From: an uncultured Mucilaginibacter sp.
GTDB lineage: Bacteria; Bacteroidota; Bacteroidia; Sphingobacteriales; Sphingobacteriaceae
Direction: 5' to 3'
DNA: 37,679 bases
Assembly: GCF_946481715.1 (NCBI RefSeq)
Contig: NZ_CAMLOV010000039.1
Coordinates: forward strand, 1-37,679
Each line of letters starts with the position of its first letter. Position 1 is the first letter of the stretch. Below are positions 1 to 8,683 of the stretch, in pieces. Made by a program: the position numbers and the translations under genes. The notes under the pieces are model-generated. The model saw nothing but the letters and a program-made list of their open reading frames with translations. It made no database searches and was not told the DNA's origin.

Positions 1-1
1 T

Positions 2-202
2 ACTACTAAAATATATTCGATGGCAGGCGCCGAAGAACAGCACCCGGCCATGAGCACTAAACAACTGGTAGATTTGATCAAGATTGCCGGCCGCTATCCG
101 ATAGAGCGCGACACCCTTTATAATGTGGTGACGGATTATAACGATTACCAATTTGAAGAAACCGAGAAACCGAAATATTATAAACTGCCGGTAATAAATT
201 AA
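2..202 (+). CDS. C-terminal end of a futalosine-pathway radical SAM enzyme (MqnE-like; MqnC possible)
   Basis: Only the last 66 or so residues are present and the reading frame is open from the window edge, so the first ATG inside it at 20 is not a start. The tail has an AGAEEQ stretch, then LVDLIKIAGRYPIERDTLYN. The 'hydrophobic-I-x-x-A-G-x-x-P-x-x-R-D-T-L-Y' ending is typical of the menaquinone radical SAM enzymes MqnE (aminofutalosine synthase) and MqnC (dehypoxanthine futalosine cyclase). The 'AGAE' stretch makes me favour MqnE. The radical SAM CxxxCxxC motif lies outside the window, so the choice cannot be settled here. mqnA two genes downstream supports a futalosine-pathway role, making menaquinone from chorismate in the cytoplasm. 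Confidence 0.6.
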   Translation, partial: TTKIYSMAGAEEQHPAMSTKQLVDLIKIAGRYPIERDTLYNVVTDYNDYQFEETEKPKYYKLPVIN

Positions 203-290
203 ATCATTGAGTCATTGAGTCATTGAATCATTATTTCGATTGGCTTTTAACCCACTGACAAATGACTCAATGACCCGATGACTCAATGAT
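203..290. repeat. 30-bp imperfect inverted repeat built from a TCATTGAGT-type unit
   Basis: The left arm is 203-232 and the right arm 261-290, with 28 nt between. Arms match at 27 of 30 positions; one of the three mismatches would be a U-G pair in RNA. Each arm is itself two to three tandem copies of a 9-mer (tcattgagt, or actcaatga on the right). The hairpin fills the whole gap between the stop at 202 and the next gene, and the right arm contains that gene's start codon at 286. As RNA it could hide the start. It has no T-tract, so it is not an ordinary intrinsic terminator. Confidence 0.85.
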
Positions 291-942
291 AAAAAAGACA
301 TTATACATCGTCCGTCACGGACAAACTGACCTTAACAAACAGGGCATTATACAAGGCCGCGGCAAAGATACCGACCTTAACGACGAGGGCCGGCTACAAG
401 CCAAACAATTTTTCGCAGCGTACAGCGATGTAGGTTTTGATAAAATATACATATCTGCGTTAAAACGCACTCAGCAAAGTGTACAGCCATTTATTGATGC
501 CGGCATCCCTTACCAAAAACTATCGGGGTTAGATGAGTTGGCCTGGGGTATCCACGAGGGGCAACCCGCATCACCAGAATTGCGTGCCGAATTCCTTGAC
601 GTGATGCGCCACTGGGTAGCCGGCGATCTCGACGTTAAATTCGAAGGCGGCGAGAGCCCTAATGAAGTTAAAGTGCGCCAGTTAGAAGCCCTTGATGTGA
701 TCATGAGCCACCCTGAAGAACAAAAGGTGTTAATATGCATGCATGGCCGTGCAATGCGCTTGTTTTTATGTATCCTTACCGGCAGGCCCCTTACAGAAAT
801 GGACACCTTCCCACACCAAAACTTGGTGCTTTATAAATTGACTTATGATGGCAACCGTTTTGAAATAGTAGATTTCAATAACGCAATACACCTAAAAACT
901 CCGGAACAGCTTAGTGAAAAAGATCAGAATATCCGCGGTTAG
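286..942 (+). CDS. Histidine phosphatase superfamily protein (phosphoglycerate-mutase-like)
   Basis: A 218-residue cytoplasmic protein with the family signature LYIVRHGQTD at residues 6-15 (catalytic His in RHG). A second conserved His lies in 'ICMHGRAMRLFL' near residue 153, as expected for this two-histidine phosphotransfer fold. Length and motif order fit a broad-specificity phosphatase rather than a glycolytic mutase. The natural substrate cannot be read from sequence. ATG 286 is the only ATG after the in-frame stop at 271-273. The gene sits between two futalosine menaquinone genes and its 3' end overlaps mqnA by 29 nt, so it is probably co-transcribed, but I know no phosphatase step that would place it in that pathway. 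Confidence 0.85.
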   Translation: MIKKTLYIVRHGQTDLNKQGIIQGRGKDTDLNDEGRLQAKQFFAAYSDVGFDKIYISALKRTQQSVQPFIDAGIPYQKLSGLDELAWGIHEGQPASPELRAEFLDVMRHWVAGDLDVKFEGGESPNEVKVRQLEALDVIMSHPEEQKVLICMHGRAMRLFLCILTGRPLTEMDTFPHQNLVLYKLTYDGNRFEIVDFNNAIHLKTPEQLSEKDQNIRG

Positions 943-1657
943 CTATACTAACACCAAGCCTTTTTTATACGGTTTACAACATTCGGCCATTATCAACGAT
1001 ATTGATCTAAGCCTTGATATACCATCCGATTGTGCTCAAAAACTCATTGATGACAAGGCTGATATTGGGCTAATACCTGTAGCTGCCACCTTGAGCTTGC
1101 CGCGATGGCAGATCGTTTCGGCGTACTGCATTGGGGCGGTTGGCGCGGTAAACTCTGTGTTCATTTTTAGTAATTGCGATATAAAAGATGTAAAAAGGGT
1201 GCAACTCGATTCGCAATCCCGAACCTCTAATAATCTGGCGAGCGTATTGCTGAAAAACTACTGGCAGGTACGGCCGGAATTGATAAATAATGCCGCTGAT
1301 TATTCAGCCTCTACCGATGGAAACACTGCATTTGTTCAAATAGGAGATAGAACCTTTGGCAAAATCGATAAATACCCATTTGTATATGATCTATCCGCCG
1401 AGTGGCAAAAATTCACTGGCTTGCCATTCGTGTTCGCGGCCTGGATAGCCAATAAGCCCATTTCTTCAGAATTTATGAAGGAATTTGATAACGCACTCCG
1501 GCTTGGCCTGGCACATCGCCAGGAACTCCTAAAAGAACTTCCGCAACGTGCTGATTTTGATTTAGAAGATTACCTGATGCACCGGCTTGATTTTAATTTG
1601 ACCGAGGATAAGAGGAAGGCGTTATATTTATTTTTAGACTATATAAAGCAGTTGTAA
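914..1657 (+). CDS. mqnA: Chorismate dehydratase MqnA (menaquinone biosynthesis, futalosine pathway)
   Basis: A 247-residue protein of the MqnA/MqnD periplasmic-binding-like fold. MqnA converts chorismate to 3-[(1-carboxyvinyl)oxy]benzoate, the first step of futalosine menaquinone synthesis. Recognisable features are the N-terminal ISAVSYTNTKPFLYGL, the 'ADIGLIPVAA' strand near residues 50-59, 'LDSQSRTSNNLA' near 98-109, and 'IGDRTF' near 144-149. The start is a GTG at 914 giving MKKIRISAV, inside the phosphatase gene, so translational coupling is likely. With the radical SAM tail at 2-202 it forms a partial menaquinone cluster. Confidence 0.9.
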   Translation: MKKIRISAVSYTNTKPFLYGLQHSAIINDIDLSLDIPSDCAQKLIDDKADIGLIPVAATLSLPRWQIVSAYCIGAVGAVNSVFIFSNCDIKDVKRVQLDSQSRTSNNLASVLLKNYWQVRPELINNAADYSASTDGNTAFVQIGDRTFGKIDKYPFVYDLSAEWQKFTGLPFVFAAWIANKPISSEFMKEFDNALRLGLAHRQELLKELPQRADFDLEDYLMHRLDFNLTEDKRKALYLFLDYIKQL

Positions 1658-1724
1658 ACACTACTGCAACTTATCGAGGTTACAATCTTTTTTACGGTAA
1701 CTCCAATTAATATTATCCAACACC

Positions 1725-1858
1725 GCATTGGCCAGTTACGAAGAGGGAGGGAAACTTGCCGCCTGGCTTATGTCTGACAGTGTGAACTGTGCTATCGACC
1801 CACGATTTCTCCAGATAACGCTTGCCCCTGTATCGCCGGCTTTACTATAACAGGTTAG
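1725..1858 (+). pseudogene. Relic of the C-terminal end of a short-chain dehydrogenase (SDR)
   Basis: In the frame starting at 1725 the sequence reads ALASYEEGGKLAAWLMSDSV and continues NCA. This resembles the conserved SDR end region (typically 'pEEvA..vaWLaSDeasYvtG'). A +1 or -1 frame change then gives an ending PCIAGFTITG with a stop at 1856-1858, resembling the usual SDR ending 'i.vDGGft'. There is no start codon and no upstream SDR body, so if real this is a decayed fragment. The match is by eye over about 23 + 10 residues. Confidence 0.4.
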
Positions 1859-2066
1859 TTTAGCTATAAAGAGCAAGTTTTTGTCAAATAAATGTCACAA
1901 CAACATGTATTTTCAGGTCACGAAATCACTTAGTGTACTTTTAACAATAAGTATCCGTCATTGTCATTGAGATAATGTCAATTATACACTAAGTATTGGC
2001 TTATATTTTGAAATTTTCATATTTATGATTTATATTTTATCGAATTTTCATAAAAATTGACAATTA
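1859..2066. other. AT-rich intergenic stretch upstream of the 2148 gene
   Basis: No open frame with coding character was seen on either strand. A 9-bp inverted pair, cttagtgta near 1930 and tacactaag near 1984, is separated by roughly 45-50 nt and could be a regulator site or chance. The stretch leads into a good promoter at 2067-2098. Confidence 0.5.
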
Positions 2067-2098
2067 TTTGGAATATGTTTAATACAACTGTACTTTTG
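2067..2098 (+). promoter_or_regulatory. Bacteroidota-type sigma promoter (-33 TTTG, -7 TACTTTTG)
   Basis: TTTG at 2067-2070, a 20-nt spacer and TACTTTTG at 2091-2098 match the Bacteroidota consensus TTTG-N19-21-TAnnTTTG exactly. Transcription would begin near 2104, leaving a leader of about 40 nt before ATG 2148. Confidence 0.75.
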
Positions 2099-2147
2099 TT
2101 GTGTAAATAAAAAAGATAAATAATTTAAAATATAAAATTTAAAAGCC

Positions 2148-2627
2148 ATGAAAAAGATATTTTTAACCCTTGCCATCGCTGCCAGCTTGTTCACTACCAA
2201 CATATATGCTGCAACCAGCGCACTAAAAAATGATGACGGAACTGAAAATGTTTCTTACGCTGCCATCAGCAAATTCAACAGCGACTACGCCCGTGCTGAG
2301 AATGTAACCTGGAAAGTTAGCTCAACCTTCCAAAAAGCTACCTTCACTTTAGACGACGTAAAAATGTCTGCTTTCTACAACCTTAGTGGCGAACTGATCG
2401 GCGTAACACAGAATGTACAATTTAAAGCTTTGCCGGAAAAAGCAAAAAAAGAAATAGCTGTTAAATACGAAGGCTATTTCGCCAAAGAAGTTATCAAATT
2501 AGAAACCGGTGATGACAACAGCTTTGATAACACCGTTTACTTTGTTGACCTTGCAAAAGATGGCAAAGAACTGCTTGTAAGGGTAACCCCATCTGCAGGT
2601 GTTTACTTCTTTCAAGATGTTAAATAA
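2148..2627 (+). CDS. Small secreted protein of unknown function (PepSY-like character)
   Basis: A 159-residue protein with a Sec signal peptide at residues 1-21 (MKKIFLTLAIAASLFTTNIY, then A). The mature part has alternating beta-type segments with aromatic residues: 'WKVSSTFQKATFTLDD', 'MSAFYNLSGELIGVTQ', 'VYFVDLAKDGKELLVRV'. This pattern is common in small periplasmic proteins of Bacteroidota that resemble PepSY/BLIP-type folds. It shows no catalytic motif and I cannot name a function. It has its own promoter (2067-2098) and a strong terminator (2655-2693), so it is a single-gene unit. Confidence 0.85.
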   Translation: MKKIFLTLAIAASLFTTNIYAATSALKNDDGTENVSYAAISKFNSDYARAENVTWKVSSTFQKATFTLDDVKMSAFYNLSGELIGVTQNVQFKALPEKAKKEIAVKYEGYFAKEVIKLETGDDNSFDNTVYFVDLAKDGKELLVRVTPSAGVYFFQDVK

Positions 2628-2654
2628 TTTTTAAAGCAACCCTACAATTGCCTT

Positions 2655-2693
2655 ACAATAAAAGCTACCCAACTGGGTGGCTTTTATTGTTTT
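2655..2693 (+). terminator. Rho-independent terminator
   Basis: Stem acaataaaagctaccc (2655-2670) pairs with gggtggcttttattgt (2675-2690) at 15 of 16 positions around the loop aact, followed by a short T run. It ends the single-gene unit at 2148-2627. Confidence 0.9.
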
Positions 2694-2755
2694 AACTACT
2701 TTTTTACATTTTTTTAACTTGCATAAATAATTTTATTTGATTATTAATAATTTTA

Positions 2756-2763
2756 TATATTTG
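2756..2763 (+). promoter_or_regulatory. Possible -7 element TATATTTG upstream of the cold-shock gene
   Basis: TATATTTG matches TAnnTTTG exactly. The only upstream TTTG (2736-2739) leaves a 16-nt spacer, shorter than usual. If used, the transcript would carry an AU-rich leader of about 100 nt before ATG 2870; long leaders are common for cold-shock genes. Confidence 0.35.
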
Positions 2764-2869
2764 AAAAGATAGTTGTACAATCTATAATTGATTATTAAAC
2801 CATTTTTATAACCAGTTGAATTGCCTGCTGATCTTAATAACAAAATTTTAATACGATTATACTAACATT

Positions 2870-3067
2870 ATGAAAACTGGAAAAGTAAAATGGTTTAACA
2901 CGCAAAAAGGGTATGGCTTTATTGTTACCGAGGATGGAAAAGACCTGTTTGTGCATTTTAAAGATGTACAAGGTGGTGTTAATGCCATTAAGGATAATGA
3001 CAATGTAGAATACGATGTTGAAGAAGGCAGAAAAGGCCTACAGGCGGTAAACGTAAAAAAAGTATAA
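2870..3067 (+). CDS. Cold-shock domain protein (CspA family)
   Basis: A 65-residue single cold-shock domain, the usual family length. It begins MKTGKVKWFN and has both nucleic-acid-binding motifs: RNP1-like KGYGFI at residues 13-18 and RNP2-like LFVHF at 26-30. Members bind single-stranded RNA or DNA through these aromatic residues and act as RNA chaperones. A leader of up to about 100 nt precedes it and an intrinsic terminator follows at 3088-3114, so it is monocistronic. Whether it is cold-induced cannot be read from the sequence. Confidence 0.95.
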   Translation: MKTGKVKWFNTQKGYGFIVTEDGKDLFVHFKDVQGGVNAIKDNDNVEYDVEEGRKGLQAVNVKKV

Positions 3068-3087
3068 GATAACTTCAAAAATATAGT

Positions 3088-3114
3088 AACCTCTGTGTAA
3101 GCAGGGGTTTTTTT
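3088..3114 (+). terminator. Rho-independent terminator after the cold-shock gene
   Basis: aacctctg (3088-3095) pairs with caggggtt (3102-3109) at 7 of 8 positions, loop tgtaag, followed by a run of seven T. Confidence 0.8.
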
Positions 3115-3189
3115 ATGTAAAAAAAATCAGGCAACATTGCTTGCTTTAATCTACATTAGCCTAACCAATAACAAACCCTATAACTAATC

Positions 3190-4437
3190 ATGACCGCCAC
3201 CGCCCCAGAAAAACTCACAAAAAACGCTATTATATTGGTACTTGTAGCCTCACTTGGTTATTTTGTAGATATATATGATCTGTTAATATTTTCTATCGTA
3301 CGTATCGAAAGCTTGAAGAGTATCGGAATAACTGATATGGATATGGTGACGAAGGAAGGGCAATTCATTATCAATATCCAAATGTTCGGATTGCTTCTCG
3401 GAGGCCTTCTGTGGGGGGTAATAGGTGATAAGCTTGGCCGCATAAAAGTCCTATTTGGGTCCATTCTATTATATTCCCTTGCCAATTTTGCCAACGGCCT
3501 GGTACATGATGTAACCACATATGCTATAGTGCGTTTTATTGCCGGTCTGGGGCTTGCAGGTGAGCTGGGGGCAGGTATAACCCTGGTTAGCGAAACATTA
3601 AGTAAAGAAAAAAGAGGTTATGGCACAATGGTAGTAGCGGTAATAGGTTTATTTGGCGCTACTGCCGCATTTATGGTAGCCAAGTTTGGCTGGCGAAATG
3701 CCTATTTTGTAGGCGGAGGTTTGGGCATACTGTTGTTATTGCTGCGGATTGGCACCTTCGAATCGGGTATGTTTAAAACTATGGAACAAAGCAAGGTCTC
3801 TAAAGGGAACTTTTTTATGCTGTTCACCAACTTTTCACGATTTAAGAAATATCTATTTTGTATTTTGATAGGTGCACCGCTTTGGTATGTGGTTGGGGTG
3901 CTGGTGAGCTTTGCCGACCAATTTGGTATTGCATTAGGCGCTCCGTCGCCGTTAAAACCCGGAGAGGGGATATTTTATACTTACATAGGTATAGCTATCG
4001 GGGATATATTTGCCAGTTTGTTGGCACAGGTGACAAGGTCACGCAAATTAACCATGGCAGTATTTTTATTGCTTTCGGTAGTTGCTGTCATATTTTATCT
4101 AAATGAAAAAGGGATTACAGGACAACAATTTGCCTGGATATGCTTTTTTATGGGCTGTTCTGTTGGTTACTGGGCCACCTTTGTTACCATTGCTTCAGAG
4201 CAATTTGGCACCAACATACGCTCAACGGTAACAACAACGGTCCCAAACTTTGTAAGAGGCGCATTAATACCCATTATTGCTGCGTTTAATGCTTTTAAAG
4301 CAAGCTACGGAGTGATTACCAGTGGGTATATTATGATGGGGATACTGACGCTGATATCGCTTTTAGCATTAAGTCAACTAAAAGAAACTTTTGGTAAAGA
4401 CCTCGATTACGTAGAGGAAGAGGCCGGAATTAGTTGA
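3190..4437 (+). CDS. MFS transporter, 12-TM metabolite:H+ symporter type
   Basis: A 415-residue integral inner-membrane protein with about 12 hydrophobic segments. The loop between TM2 and TM3 carries the MFS motif as GDKLGR (near residues 79-84). TM4 has 'RFIAGLGLAGELGAGITLV', typical of the sugar-porter/AAHS-like branch. Residues 200-225 form the central cytoplasmic loop. The substrate cannot be predicted and no catabolic genes are adjacent. It stands alone between the cold-shock terminator and hemF. ATG 3190 is preceded by A-rich sequence without a Shine-Dalgarno, normal for Bacteroidota. Confidence 0.85.
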   Translation: MTATAPEKLTKNAIILVLVASLGYFVDIYDLLIFSIVRIESLKSIGITDMDMVTKEGQFIINIQMFGLLLGGLLWGVIGDKLGRIKVLFGSILLYSLANFANGLVHDVTTYAIVRFIAGLGLAGELGAGITLVSETLSKEKRGYGTMVVAVIGLFGATAAFMVAKFGWRNAYFVGGGLGILLLLLRIGTFESGMFKTMEQSKVSKGNFFMLFTNFSRFKKYLFCILIGAPLWYVVGVLVSFADQFGIALGAPSPLKPGEGIFYTYIGIAIGDIFASLLAQVTRSRKLTMAVFLLLSVVAVIFYLNEKGITGQQFAWICFFMGCSVGYWATFVTIASEQFGTNIRSTVTTTVPNFVRGALIPIIAAFNAFKASYGVITSGYIMMGILTLISLLALSQLKETFGKDLDYVEEEAGIS

Positions 4438-4506
4438 AACAATTAACCGGCCGCCGACGTAATGAGTGTTGTGAATAACTGCATTTATCCAAATCAATAC
4501 TTTGTT

Positions 4507-4514
4507 TAATTTTG
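4507..4514 (+). promoter_or_regulatory. Possible -7 element TAATTTTG upstream of hemF
   Basis: An exact TAnnTTTG match 45 nt before ATG 4560. No convincing -33 TTTG at the right distance, so support is partial. Confidence 0.4.
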
Positions 4515-4559
4515 CCGGGAGTGATTCACAAAATCACCAATTGACTAAATAGCTAATTA

Positions 4560-5468
4560 ATGATTAGTAAAGAACAAATAGCTGCCGGTTACCGGGAAAT
4601 ACAGGACGAGATATGTGCTGCCCTTGAAGCAACGGATGGGCTGGCGAAATTTGAAGAAGAGCTTTGGGAGCGCGATGGTGGGGGCGGTGGGCGTACCCGT
4701 ATTATCCAAAACGGCAATATATTCGAAAAAGGTGGCGTTAATTTTTCGGCCGTATACGGCAAATTGCCACACACCATGAAAAAGGCGCTGAATGTAGAGC
4801 AAGAGGATTTCTTTGCAACCGGCGTATCCATCGTGATACACCCCAACCATCCGTTGGTGCCCATCATCCACATGAACATCCGGTATTTTGAAATGCCGAC
4901 AGATACCGGCGAAACACCTGTGCATTGGTTTGGCGGAGGTATTGACCTAACGCCACATTACGTAGTTGACGAGGATGCCCGTTTTTTTCATCAACAGATC
5001 AAGAACGTGTGCGACCATTTTAACGATGAATTTTACCATCGCTTTAAAGTATGGGCCGATGATTATTTCTTTATCAAACACCGCGACGAAACACGCGGCG
5101 TTGGTGGCATTTTTTACGACAGGCTCACCGCAAACGAAGAAATGAACTGGGAAATGATATTTGAGTTCTCTAAGGTATTAGGGCGCTCGTTTATCCCAAC
5201 TTATACCGAGCTGGTTAACCGCAGCCGTTATAAGGAATTTACGCCGGAGCAACAGCAATGGCAATACCAGCGCCGCAGCCGCTACACCGAGTTTAACTTG
5301 GTGTATGATGCAGGTACCCGCTTCGGGCTGGAAACCAACGGCCGTATTGAATCGATACTGATGAGCCTGCCGCCAACTGCAAAATGGGTGTATGATTACC
5401 ATGCACAACCGGGCAGCGAAGAGGAGAGGACCCTCTCGCTGCTGAAAAAAGGTATTAACTGGGTTTAA
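4560..5468 (+). CDS. hemF: Oxygen-dependent coproporphyrinogen III oxidase
   Basis: A 302-residue cytoplasmic enzyme of the usual HemF length. It decarboxylates two propionates of coproporphyrinogen III to give protoporphyrinogen IX in haem synthesis, using O2. Family landmarks are visible: 'GGGGRTRI' near residues 41-48, 'VHPNHPLVPIIHMNIRYFEM'-like sequence near 90-112, 'WFGGGIDLTPHYV' near 122-134, and 'HRDETRGVGGIFYDRL' near 178-193. The end region 'YNLVYDAGTRFGLETNGRIES'-like is also typical. An O2-dependent enzyme implies aerobic or microaerobic haem synthesis. A small secreted-protein gene starts 3 nt after the stop. Confidence 0.95.
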   Translation: MISKEQIAAGYREIQDEICAALEATDGLAKFEEELWERDGGGGGRTRIIQNGNIFEKGGVNFSAVYGKLPHTMKKALNVEQEDFFATGVSIVIHPNHPLVPIIHMNIRYFEMPTDTGETPVHWFGGGIDLTPHYVVDEDARFFHQQIKNVCDHFNDEFYHRFKVWADDYFFIKHRDETRGVGGIFYDRLTANEEMNWEMIFEFSKVLGRSFIPTYTELVNRSRYKEFTPEQQQWQYQRRSRYTEFNLVYDAGTRFGLETNGRIESILMSLPPTAKWVYDYHAQPGSEEERTLSLLKKGINWV

Positions 5469-5470
5469 GT

Positions 5471-5878
5471 ATGGCAAAGAAAATATGGTTTCTTTCCCTT
5501 TCTCTGCTTGTTGTATTCGTGGCTTTCCGTCCGTTTGCCACGCTGGAAGGCACCTACGAGTACGCCGGCGGAATTTATAATGGCAAAACTGAATCAGCGT
5601 CAAAAGAATATAAATTGCAGCGCAGGTATAACGACGAGGAATACGAATCAACCTTTATAGAAACCGGACAGGACACCGTAGTTTATGAACAAGGCAAGTA
5701 CAAGCTTACCAATGACACTACCTGCCTGGAAACCCAAACTTACAGCAAGCAGCCCTCCAAAACTCTTAATATCACGGTGCCGTATGTGTATGTCATCAGC
5801 CACGATACACTCACTTTTACGGGCAAATTACCCAACGGCACTGCCGTGCAGGAATACTGGAAAAAAGTAAAGCCTTAA
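5471..5878 (+). CDS. Small exported protein of unknown function (lipocalin-like character)
   Basis: A 135-residue protein with an N-terminal hydrophobic segment at residues 5-19 (signal peptide or anchor). A beta-rich remainder opens with 'LEGTYEYAGGIYNG', like the start of lipocalin-type stress or heme/lipid-binding barrels. It ends 'GTAVQEYWKKVKP', resembling the 'E.W.Kv' ending of small Bacteroidota lipocalin-like proteins. No catalytic residues are recognised. It follows hemF by 2 nt and is probably in the same transcript. A link to haem is suggested only by position. Confidence 0.75.
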   Translation: MAKKIWFLSLSLLVVFVAFRPFATLEGTYEYAGGIYNGKTESASKEYKLQRRYNDEEYESTFIETGQDTVVYEQGKYKLTNDTTCLETQTYSKQPSKTLNITVPYVYVISHDTLTFTGKLPNGTAVQEYWKKVKP

Positions 5879-5892
5879 CCCAAATTGTAACA

Positions 5893-5900
5893 TACTTTTG
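5893..5900 (+). promoter_or_regulatory. Possible -7 element TACTTTTG upstream of gyrA
   Basis: An exact TAnnTTTG match 150 nt before gyrA without a clear -33 element. If real it gives a leader of about 145 nt. A weaker TAACTTCG lies nearer at 5978-5985. Confidence 0.3.
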
Positions 5901-6050
5901 ACGCTTTTTTTGGTCCCGAAACGTGGAAAAAACGCGCGAATGTTAGTAAAAAACGATGTTTTTTGTGTTAATTTTTTTAACTTCGCAGGTCGTATAAAAA
6001 AACCAATTTTACACGTAAAAACAGATCATACTTTCCACTAAGAAAAACAA

Positions 6051-8678
6051 ATGGCTGAAGAGACAGAAAACGATAATCCGCACAAAGAAGACAGAATAAT
6101 TTCGATAAATATTGATGAGGAAATGCGATCGGCCTACATTGACTACTCAATGTCGGTGATCGTATCAAGGGCTCTTCCTGATGTTCGCGATGGTTTAAAA
6201 CCGGTTCACAGGCGGGTGTTGTATGGCATGCTCGATTTGGGTTTGGCAAACAATAAGCCTTACAAAAAATCTGCACGTATAGTAGGCGAGGTGCTTGGTA
6301 AGTACCACCCGCATGGCGACACTTCGGTATATGATGCTATGGTGCGTATGGCACAGGACTGGAGCCTTAGGTACCCCTTTGTTGAGGGACAGGGCAACTA
6401 CGGTTCGATAGATGGCGACCAACCAGCAGCAATGCGTTATACTGAGGCAAGGCTTGAGAAAATTGCCGAGGAAATGCTCGCCGACATCAATAAAGACACC
6501 ATTGATTTCCAGCTAAACTTCGACGATTCGTTACATGAGCCAACCGTACTACCCGCAAAATTCCCTAACCTTTTGGTTAACGGTGCCAGTGGTATTGCGG
6601 TAGGTATGGCCACCAATATGGCCCCACATAATTTGTCGGAAATTGTGGATGCTACTATTGCATTGATAGATAACCGTAGCATAGAGATAGCGGAATTAAT
6701 GACCTATGTAAAAGGCCCAGATTTCCCAACAGGTGGTATCATTTACGGTTTTGAAGGACCGCGCCAGGCGCTGGAAACAGGCCGTGGCCGCGTGGTGATC
6801 CGTGCACGCGCCGAAATTGAAACGTACAATGGCGAACGCGAGCGTATTATTGTTAGCGAAGTGCCGTACCAGGTAAACAAAGCCCTGATGATTGAGCGCA
6901 CCGCCGAACTGGTAAACGAGAAAAAAATTGAAGGCATCACCGCCATCCGCGATGAAAGTAACCGCGAAGGTATACGCGTTGTTTACGAGATAAAACGCGA
7001 TGCAAATGCGGCTATCGTGTTGAATAACCTGTACAAATATACCGCGCTGCAAACGTCATTCAGCGTAAATAACATTGCGCTGGTTCATGGCAGACCCATG
7101 CTGCTTAACCTGAAGGACCTTATCCATCATTTTGTTGAACACAGGCATGAGGTGGTTATCCGCCGTACCAAGTACGAACTGGTAGAAGCCGAAAAACGTG
7201 CGCATATTTTAGAAGGCTTACTAATTGCGCTCGACCACATAGAGGAAGTTATCCGCCTGATACGCGCTTCGTCCACACCAGACGAGGCACGCGAAGGGTT
7301 GATGGCCAACTTTGCTTTGAGCGACATACAGGCACGTGCTATTTTGGATATGACCTTAAGGCGTTTAACAGGCCTGGAGCGCGATAAGATAAAAGATGAG
7401 TACGATGCGTTGATGAAAACCATCGATTACTTAAAATCTATCCTTGCCGACGAAGGCCTGCGTATGCAGATCATCAAAGACGAGCTGTTAGATATCAAAG
7501 CTAAATACGGTGATGAGCGCAAAACCGAAATGGTACATTCATCTGCAGAAATGCAAACCGAGGACTTTATTGAGGATGAGGATGTTGTGATCACCATTTC
7601 GCGTGAAGGATATATTAAACGCACATCGCTTACCGAATACCGCAGGCAGGGCAGGGGTGGCAAAGGAAGCTTAGGGAGCAATAGCCGCGATGCTGACTTT
7701 ATAGAACACTTGTTTATTGCATCCAACCACAACTACATGCTGTTCTTCACCGAGAGTGGCCAATGTTTCTGGTTAAGGGTGTTCGAAATCCCGGAGGGCA
7801 CACGTACCTCTAAAGGCCGTGCTATCCAAAACATCATCAATATCCCTAAGGAAGAGAATATTAAGGCTTACATCAAGCTAAAAACGCTTAAGGATAAGGA
7901 ATACCTGGAGAATAACTTCATTATCATGTGTACTAAAAAAGGTGTTATCAAAAAAACATCTTTAGAGGCATACTCACGCCCGCGCGCAAATGGTATCAAC
8001 GCCATCAACATCAACGAGGGCGACTCGCTGTTAGAGGCGACTTTAACCACCGGCAGCAGTGAAATTGTTATGGCGCTGCAATCGGGCCGTGCTATCCGCT
8101 TCAACGAATCTACCGTTAGGCCGATGGGCCGTACTGCTACAGGCGTACGTGGCATCAGCTTAGATAGTGATAACGACGAAGTTGTAGGCATGATAGCCAT
8201 CGATGATAAAGAGACTACGGTATTAGTAGTATCTGAAAAAGGCTATGGTAAACGTACCGACATTGACGACTACCGTGTTACCAACCGTGGCGGTAAAGGC
8301 GTAAAAACCTTAAATATTACCGAAAAAACCGGAAACCTTGTGGCTATAAAAGGTGTTACTGATAAAGAGGATTTGATGATCATCAACAAATCGGGTATCA
8401 TCATTCGTATTGCCATTAGCGAACTGCGTACAATGGGCCGTGCAACGCAAGGGGTGAGGCTTATTACGTTGAAAGGTAACGATGAGATCGCTTCGGTGGC
8501 AAAAGTAGACCATGATGAGGACGAGGAACTGGATAATTCGGCAGTAGTTGTTGAAGACGGTACCGAAACCGCAGCATTAACTGATGCAGCACCGGCAGCC
8601 GCAACAGAAAGTACAGAACCAACTGATAATACTGATGCAGCAGGAGAGGAGCCTGAAGCTGACGACAAAACAGAATAG
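6051..8678 (+). CDS. gyrA: DNA gyrase subunit A
   Basis: A full-length 875-residue GyrA. With GyrB it introduces negative supercoils using ATP. The catalytic tyrosine is Tyr130 in [10 protein letters not shown]. The quinolone-determining loop reads [10 protein letters not shown] at residues 86-95, so the position equal to E. coli Ser83 is Thr91 and that equal to Asp87 is Asp95; a natural Thr there occurs in many species. The C-terminal wrapping domain carries the GyrA box as QGRGGKG near residues 533-539, which separates it from ParC. The last 60 or so residues form an acidic Ala/Thr/Glu tail (DEDEELDN to EADDKTE). A secreted TPR gene starts 5 nt after the stop. Confidence 0.97.
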   Translation: MAEETENDNPHKEDRIISINIDEEMRSAYIDYSMSVIVSRALPDVRDGLKPVHRRVLYGMLDLGLANNKPYKKSARIVGEVLGKYHPHGDTSVYDAMVRMAQDWSLRYPFVEGQGNYGSIDGDQPAAMRYTEARLEKIAEEMLADINKDTIDFQLNFDDSLHEPTVLPAKFPNLLVNGASGIAVGMATNMAPHNLSEIVDATIALIDNRSIEIAELMTYVKGPDFPTGGIIYGFEGPRQALETGRGRVVIRARAEIETYNGERERIIVSEVPYQVNKALMIERTAELVNEKKIEGITAIRDESNREGIRVVYEIKRDANAAIVLNNLYKYTALQTSFSVNNIALVHGRPMLLNLKDLIHHFVEHRHEVVIRRTKYELVEAEKRAHILEGLLIALDHIEEVIRLIRASSTPDEAREGLMANFALSDIQARAILDMTLRRLTGLERDKIKDEYDALMKTIDYLKSILADEGLRMQIIKDELLDIKAKYGDERKTEMVHSSAEMQTEDFIEDEDVVITISREGYIKRTSLTEYRRQGRGGKGSLGSNSRDADFIEHLFIASNHNYMLFFTESGQCFWLRVFEIPEGTRTSKGRAIQNIINIPKEENIKAYIKLKTLKDKEYLENNFIIMCTKKGVIKKTSLEAYSRPRANGINAININEGDSLLEATLTTGSSEIVMALQSGRAIRFNESTVRPMGRTATGVRGISLDSDNDEVVGMIAIDDKETTVLVVSEKGYGKRTDIDDYRVTNRGGKGVKTLNITEKTGNLVAIKGVTDKEDLMIINKSGIIIRIAISELRTMGRATQGVRLITLKGNDEIASVAKVDHDEDEELDNSAVVVEDGTETAALTDAAPAAATESTEPTDNTDAAGEEPEADDKTE

Positions 8679-8683
8679 AATTT

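Noticed and set aside
4557..4925. Minus-strand ORFs antisense to hemF
   Set aside because: They are shadows of a strongly supported gene and show no recognisable domain.
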